DNA of 60,000 bases, from NCBI GenBank assembly GCA_012295275.1, contig CM022671.1, forward strand, positions 34,644,183 through 34,704,182, in the 5' to 3' direction. The number at the start of each line of letters is the position of its first letter. Position 1 is the stretch's first letter. Positions 56,172 through 60,000 of this stretch are shown piece by piece. Under the pieces are notes generated by a model. It ran no database searches. It saw only the letters and a list, made by a program, of their open reading frames with translations, and had not been told where the DNA came from. This stretch comes from Chrysomallon squamiferum (taxonomy: Eukaryota; Mollusca; Gastropoda; Neomphalida; Peltospiridae). A program made the position numbers and the translations under genes.

Positions 56172-56317
56172 AGTCCTTATTATTACAGACAAGTTCAGTT
56201 GTTTTTTTCCATCTGTTTACGTCCAAAAATCTTTTCAGTTCTTTTACATATTTGGTGTTCTCGCACTCATCAAATATCTTTCTCAGGCACGTTGTTATTT
56301 TAAAGATTTCATTTGGT
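56172..56317 (-). CDS. copy C exon 3
   Basis: Acceptor TTATTATTTCAG, donor GTATGTA, 146 bases exactly as in gene B. Fully open, with C-x7-C conserved. Confidence 0.8.
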
Positions 56318-56354
56318 CTGAAATAATAATTATTATGTGTTGTTTTTCTTGTTG

Positions 56355-56424
<70 letters not shown>

Positions 56425-56465
56425 TACTACTACTACTACAACTACTACTATTACTATTATTATTA
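56355..56465. repeat. (ATT)n / (ACT)n just upstream of copy C exon 3
   Basis: A long ATT block and TACTAC units, expanded relative to the short ATT run at the same place in gene B (about 45,655-45,672). Confidence 0.95.
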
Positions 56466-56846
56466 AAATTATTAATGTATATTATTAGTAATATTATTGC
56501 TATTTATGTTATTATTGTTGCTTATTACCATTATCACCCTCATCATCATTATCCACATCATTTATAAGCATTTAGCTGATAACTTTTTATCCGCATTCAG
56601 TTTAATATGTGCAAGTCTTACTGATCAGTACTGTAACACATGGACACTTATTAATATGAATTCAGAGTATCAGAAGTCTTTAACCTTTCAAAATCAACTA
56701 TTTAACATTTTTAGCTCATTCTTAAAGGCCAGTGTGTGTTCTATAATCTTTAAGCTGCATAATCCTGGAAATGTTAGAAACTCCCCGCAGTCACAAAGAC
56801 ATACACAAACAACCGGCCTGTCAGCCAAAATCAGTTGGCAACCAGG

Positions 56847-56886
<40 letters not shown>

Positions 56887-56900
56887 AACACACACATACA
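56847..56900. repeat. (TA)n(CA)n
   Basis: TA units then CACA units. Gene B has only CA at the matching place (about 46,078-46,097). Confidence 0.9.
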
Positions 56901-57113
56901 CATTAGAGTTCTATGATGTCAATAATTATTTATGAAATTAATATCAATATGTATACTTTATCTAAATTTCCAAAATTATTTATTATAAAAATAAATATGA
57001 ACCCTTTCTTCATATTATATAAAAAATACTTTTCGAAAATGTATATTAACTTTAAAATGATTTATTTTTGTAATGTCATAATTATATTATAAATAAAAAT
57101 ACTAAATCTTTTT

Positions 57114-57144
<31 letters not shown>

Positions 57145-57353
57145 TTAATTTTTTTCAGTATCATTTTATGTAAATATTAACATATATGATTTGTCTAATA
57201 GCAACATTATTTATCATAAAGTGAACATATGTTTTAAATTATATTAAATATATATACTTATAAGCATGTTTTCAGTAATAACTATTTTATTTTGTACTAT
57301 AAATATAAATATCAATATCAAAGCTTTTTCGAAATTATATAAATATTAATATA

Positions 57354-57975
57354 CCGTATATACTTGTGTACAAGGCGACCTTATGTATAAGTCGATGTGT
57401 ATTTTAAGACCAAAAATTGCATTATTTTAGGTATTACTTGTGTATAAGTCGACTGTAGATTCCAGGCACCATCACTATTTTTAGACCAGTGTGACAGTGC
57501 CACGAAGGCCTACATTGTACGCCTACTGTAACATAACTTGCACGAGCTGTAACTTGCACGAACATACCATAATAACGTAAATGTATGTATTACACGAGCT
57601 ATAGCCTAAATGTATCATAAATAGTATCTCTTTAATGTAATAGGTCGAACATGGAGACCTAACTTACCGTTATATTTAGCCGTTCTATGATTTACAAAAT
57701 GTTATGGCCATAGCCCTAAAATATTGTATATGATGCCAGGCAAACGAAATAAATATACTGCACAATTTAAGCTTGCAGTAATTAGATTTGCTGAAAATTC
57801 TAACAATTCTGCTGCTGGACGGGATTATTTTAGATGCATCCCGTAGCAAAAAAATAGTCAAAATTGCGACTCTTCAGCAACAGCTACAAAAGCATTACCT
57901 ATGTATAAGTCGACCCCAAAAATATTACCTTAATATAGTCTCCCAAAAATTCGATTTATACACAAGTATATACGG
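57354..57975 (+). mobile_element. pogo-like (Tc1/mariner) non-autonomous element, 622 bp
   Basis: Terminal inverted repeats CCGTATATACTTGTGTA and TACACAAGTATATACGG are perfect over 17 bases and flanked by TA on both sides (57352-57353, 57976-57977). Subterminal TATAAGTCGA words recur. A 37-codon frame at 57733-57846 begins MPGKRNKYTAQFKLAVIRFA, typical of the Brinker/pogo N-terminal DNA-binding domain, then ends early; the catalytic part is absent. I infer a deletion derivative of a pogo-type element. Gene B intron 2 (about 46,243-46,256) keeps the uninserted site. Confidence 0.85.
57733..57846 (+). pseudogene. truncated pogo transposase N-terminus
   Basis: 37 codons to TAG: a KRNKYTAQFKLAVI helix-turn-helix start followed by SAAGRDYF, where pogo proteins usually read AAxxFG-type sequence. 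Most of the protein is deleted. Confidence 0.7.
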
Positions 57976-58820
57976 TACATGATTTTTGTAATAACAAAAC
58001 TATATAACATGAATATATTTATTTTATTTTTTTGGTTTTAAGTTACATATTATATAAATATCAGCAGCTATAATTTCTCATACCAATATTATAGAGGCAT
58101 TTTGTCAACATCAAAATAAATTATGTTCACAACCTATGCATTTTTATTTAATTTATGTTAACATTCTAATTTAACATGTTTATCTAAACAGTTTTTCATA
58201 TTTTATCCATCCTACGTAGAACGTTGTGGTGCCTACTACTTTAAGTGTGTATTAAAAGCAATTAGAATTTTTTTTTCAGACTCGTACACAAATTTACACA
58301 GAAAAAGAACATACACATATGTATACACCAGCAGTCTTACAAGTACGTGCTTTACGCTAGGAACCCCAGAAAAATGGCCTACTGACAGCTTACAAATAGA
58401 TTTCTAAGAATAAATCTTTTTTCATGATGTTCTGCACACTTAACCACATGCATCTCCAACATTCCGAAAAAAAGTGAAAAATCTGCCTTTTAAAGTCACC
58501 CAAGTAAATTTAGCATCTAAACGAACATTCTTAAAATACATACCCATTCAACAGATCATTTATTTAACTTTATTTAACAGTTATATGATTAGACCTCGTA
58601 GTTTACCGCGATCTCGGTAAACGGACGGAATTCACGGAATTCACATTGTGGAACGGAAATCATATTTCGAAACGGAATTTTAATTTTCAGCGAAGTCGAA
58701 AAACAAATATCGTCATCCTATTATGAAACCATCGATTTGTCAGTGTTGTCATACGCGCGATGTCTTATTTACCGGATTTCCGCTTGCAGTCACGCATGCG
58801 CAGTTGTTATATTCTCTGTT

Positions 58821-59063
58821 CTTTTCCACTGACACCCGTAGCTGTCAATGTTTTAAATATATTCCCAAACGCAGAAGAATTATTCAGAAAAATTAATATA
58901 TAACATACAATAGTATTCGATAAATAATATAGTGCGTAGACCATTATGATTATTCATAATACTGGAACATCAGATATTGCGCGGGATAGTGTTAAAACAA
59001 ACGAATCACTGAAACAGCTAGTGGATGTAATAGCTGATAATGACAATTTCACAGAACTCAAGT
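58821..59063. repeat. segment shared with 48261-48590
   Basis: See 48261-48590. It ends abruptly at 59063 while the match in gene B ends at 48590. Confidence 0.85.
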
Positions 59064-59148
59064 TCATTTCATACAGAAACGCAAATCTACGGTTTCGTAT
59101 CGCTTTATCAGTGTGGCCAGACTGTATAATTATGAATTAGTTGTCACA

Positions 59149-59438
59149 ATGGCGGACGTACCAGACAAAAAGCCCAAACTTAAAAGAAGTGTTCGTCTCA
59201 CCAGCGTAAATGCCAGAGAGCGTGCAAGGAAGTTAAAGATGACATGTACGATGATGGACGTGTGCTTTTATCTTTATTTTGCCAGCACAGTATAGACTTT
59301 AAACAAGTTAACACGGTGAAAAGTCAAAGTAAAAAACACCCTCTGAAACTCCAAAAGACAGATACTGGTAGTGTGTGTCACAGTGCATCTGTGGGGCCTT
59401 CTACGAGTTGCTATAATGAAATCACAATCAGAGCATGA
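59149..59438 (+). pseudogene. decayed CGGBP1/BED-finger-like ORF
   Basis: Begins MADVPDKKPKLKRSVRLTSV with a good Kozak context, then shifts frame near 59,235 into DDGRVLLSLFCQHS and VKSQSKKHPLK, ending in TGA at 59436-59438; AATAAA follows at about 59,448. The layout (basic N-terminus, short BED-like finger beginning FCxH, K-rich tail) recalls CGGBP1-like proteins, which are hAT-derived. The second finger cysteine and part of the finger are missing. Best read as a broken TE-derived gene. Confidence 0.45.
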
Positions 59439-59544
59439 ACAATATTGAATAAATAGCATTTTCTCCTGTGATTTTTACAAATTGCCTCAGTGTAATTTAT
59501 ATTTTAATTTTTAATTAAATAGTTTATTTCTGAAACATATTTTT

Positions 59545-60000
59545 TTAGTATCAAACACTGGTCAATAAACACGTAAAAGTATTTTTGGCATTTATTTTTT
59601 TCACGTTTGAATATTATTTAAAAACTATGACAGTTACACTTATCATAACCAAAGGTTTTTTTTTTTTTTTTTTAAACAGCTAAATAAATACCTAATGCAC
59701 TATACTATAAAAATATTCTAATATACTATGTAGATCTCTACATTAACTTTTTAAAAATTAAAAATCCAATTATTATGAATGATGAGAAGTGCAAACTCAT
59801 TTGTTTGATATATACACAAACGTAACAATTAAGAACACGAATTAAAAAAACAAACAACATATATATATATGTTTACATTCGTCATATGACTATGGAGTCA
59901 ATGTTAATTTGGGATGTAGAAAATAGTATTAGAACTGATTTTCATTATTATTTTACTTTTATTTTTTATTTTTGTTTGTTTCGGGTGTTATTTATTTTTA
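59545..60000 (-). other. copy C intron 1 sequence
   Basis: Matches gene B intron 1 at about 46,970-47,470: GTAAAAGTATTTT, GCACTAT.CTAT, ACTATGTAGATCT and AGTCAATGTTAATTTG words in order. The GATA/GACA array of gene B is absent here. Exon 1 of copy C would lie to the right of the window. Confidence 0.7.

Larger units (their letters stand above)
51857..56317 (-). pseudogene. copy C of gene B, disrupted
   Basis: Exons 3 (56172-56317), 4 (55224-55371) and 5 (54377-54503 plus the orphan end 51857-51938, with the 8-bp target duplication on each side) are clear counterparts of gene B exons with the same phases, splice sites and cysteines. Exon 3 has TTCLRKIFDEC, exon 4 has GCLRKNQHSEQTC, exon 5 has LKCMRESHQNIC. 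Exon 5 is cut by a 2422-bp hAT transposon. Exon 2 was not found: its expected place (about 58.3-59.5 kb) is foreign sequence, and exon 1 would lie beyond the window. The remaining exons are still open, so the loss looks recent. If transcribed through the insertion, the product would end in 22 transposon-encoded residues and lack the hydrophobic tail. Confidence 0.85.
58325..59545. other. foreign block replacing copy C exon 2
   Basis: Homology to gene B intron 2 ends near 58,325, and homology to gene B intron 1 resumes near 59,545. Gene B has exon 2 and about 460 bases in this interval; here there are about 1.2 kb of unrelated sequence. It includes CpG-containing stretches (about 58,600-58,805) with ACGCATGCGCAG, an NRF-1-like site at about 58,792-58,803, then the segment shared with 48261-48590 and a decayed CGGBP1/BED-like ORF. 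It may be a transposon insertion with deletion; ends were not resolved. Confidence 0.55.
50330..60000 (-). repeat. tandem segmental duplication, unit 2 (copy C), running off the window
   Basis: Same order as unit 1: 3' flank, exons 5, 4 and 3, intron 2, then (after a foreign block) intron 1 sequence at about 59,545-60,000 that matches 46,970-47,470. It is enlarged by the hAT and pogo-like insertions. Confidence 0.85.

Overview
This is animal nuclear DNA, most likely from a mollusc and probably a gastropod. It is AT-rich and intron-rich, with very abundant microsatellites. It carries tRNA-related SINE pieces whose wording I recall from molluscan SINEs, hAT and pogo DNA transposons, and a rhodopsin-like GPCR with a long Ser/Thr-rich ectodomain of the kind expanded in molluscs. 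Species cannot be fixed by eye. Protein-coding sequence is only a few percent of the window; most long open frames are translated microsatellites.

Region 1 (1-5.2 kb): an intronless class-A GPCR on the minus strand (3454-5049) with a TATA box. Facing it tail-to-tail is a decayed GPCR relative on the plus strand (about 818-2130).

Region 2 (5.2-18.8 kb): no gene seen. It holds tri-, tetra- and pentanucleotide arrays, long (CT)n tracts, one SINE piece and a possible small pogo/Tigger-like remnant.

Region 3 (19.1-39.5 kb): gene A, plus strand. I assembled four exons from splice signals, matching phases and a continuous frame (135 aa): signal peptide, one six-cysteine module, GPI-anchor-like tail. 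Intron 1 is about 19 kb and full of repeats, including a 46-bp minisatellite of about 1 kb.

Region 4 (40.9-60 kb): two tandem copies of a minus-strand relative. Gene B (43549-48757) is intact: five exons, 237 aa, signal peptide, two six-cysteine modules, hydrophobic tail. Copy C (from 51857 upward) is broken. A 2.4-kb hAT transposon sits in its last exon with a perfect 8-bp target duplication, a 622-bp pogo-like element sits in its intron 2, and its exon 2 is missing, replaced by foreign sequence that includes a decayed CGGBP1/BED-like ORF. Gene B supplies the empty site for both insertions.

The main finding is the A/B/C family. It is a six-cysteine secreted module split over two exons with phases 1-2 and 2-1, so the exon pair is a symmetric 1-1 cassette that can duplicate in frame. 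Gene A has one cassette; B and C have two. I could not name the family with confidence; a DUF19/T20D4.11-like domain is the nearest guess. A and B probably act at the cell surface or are secreted; their function is unknown.
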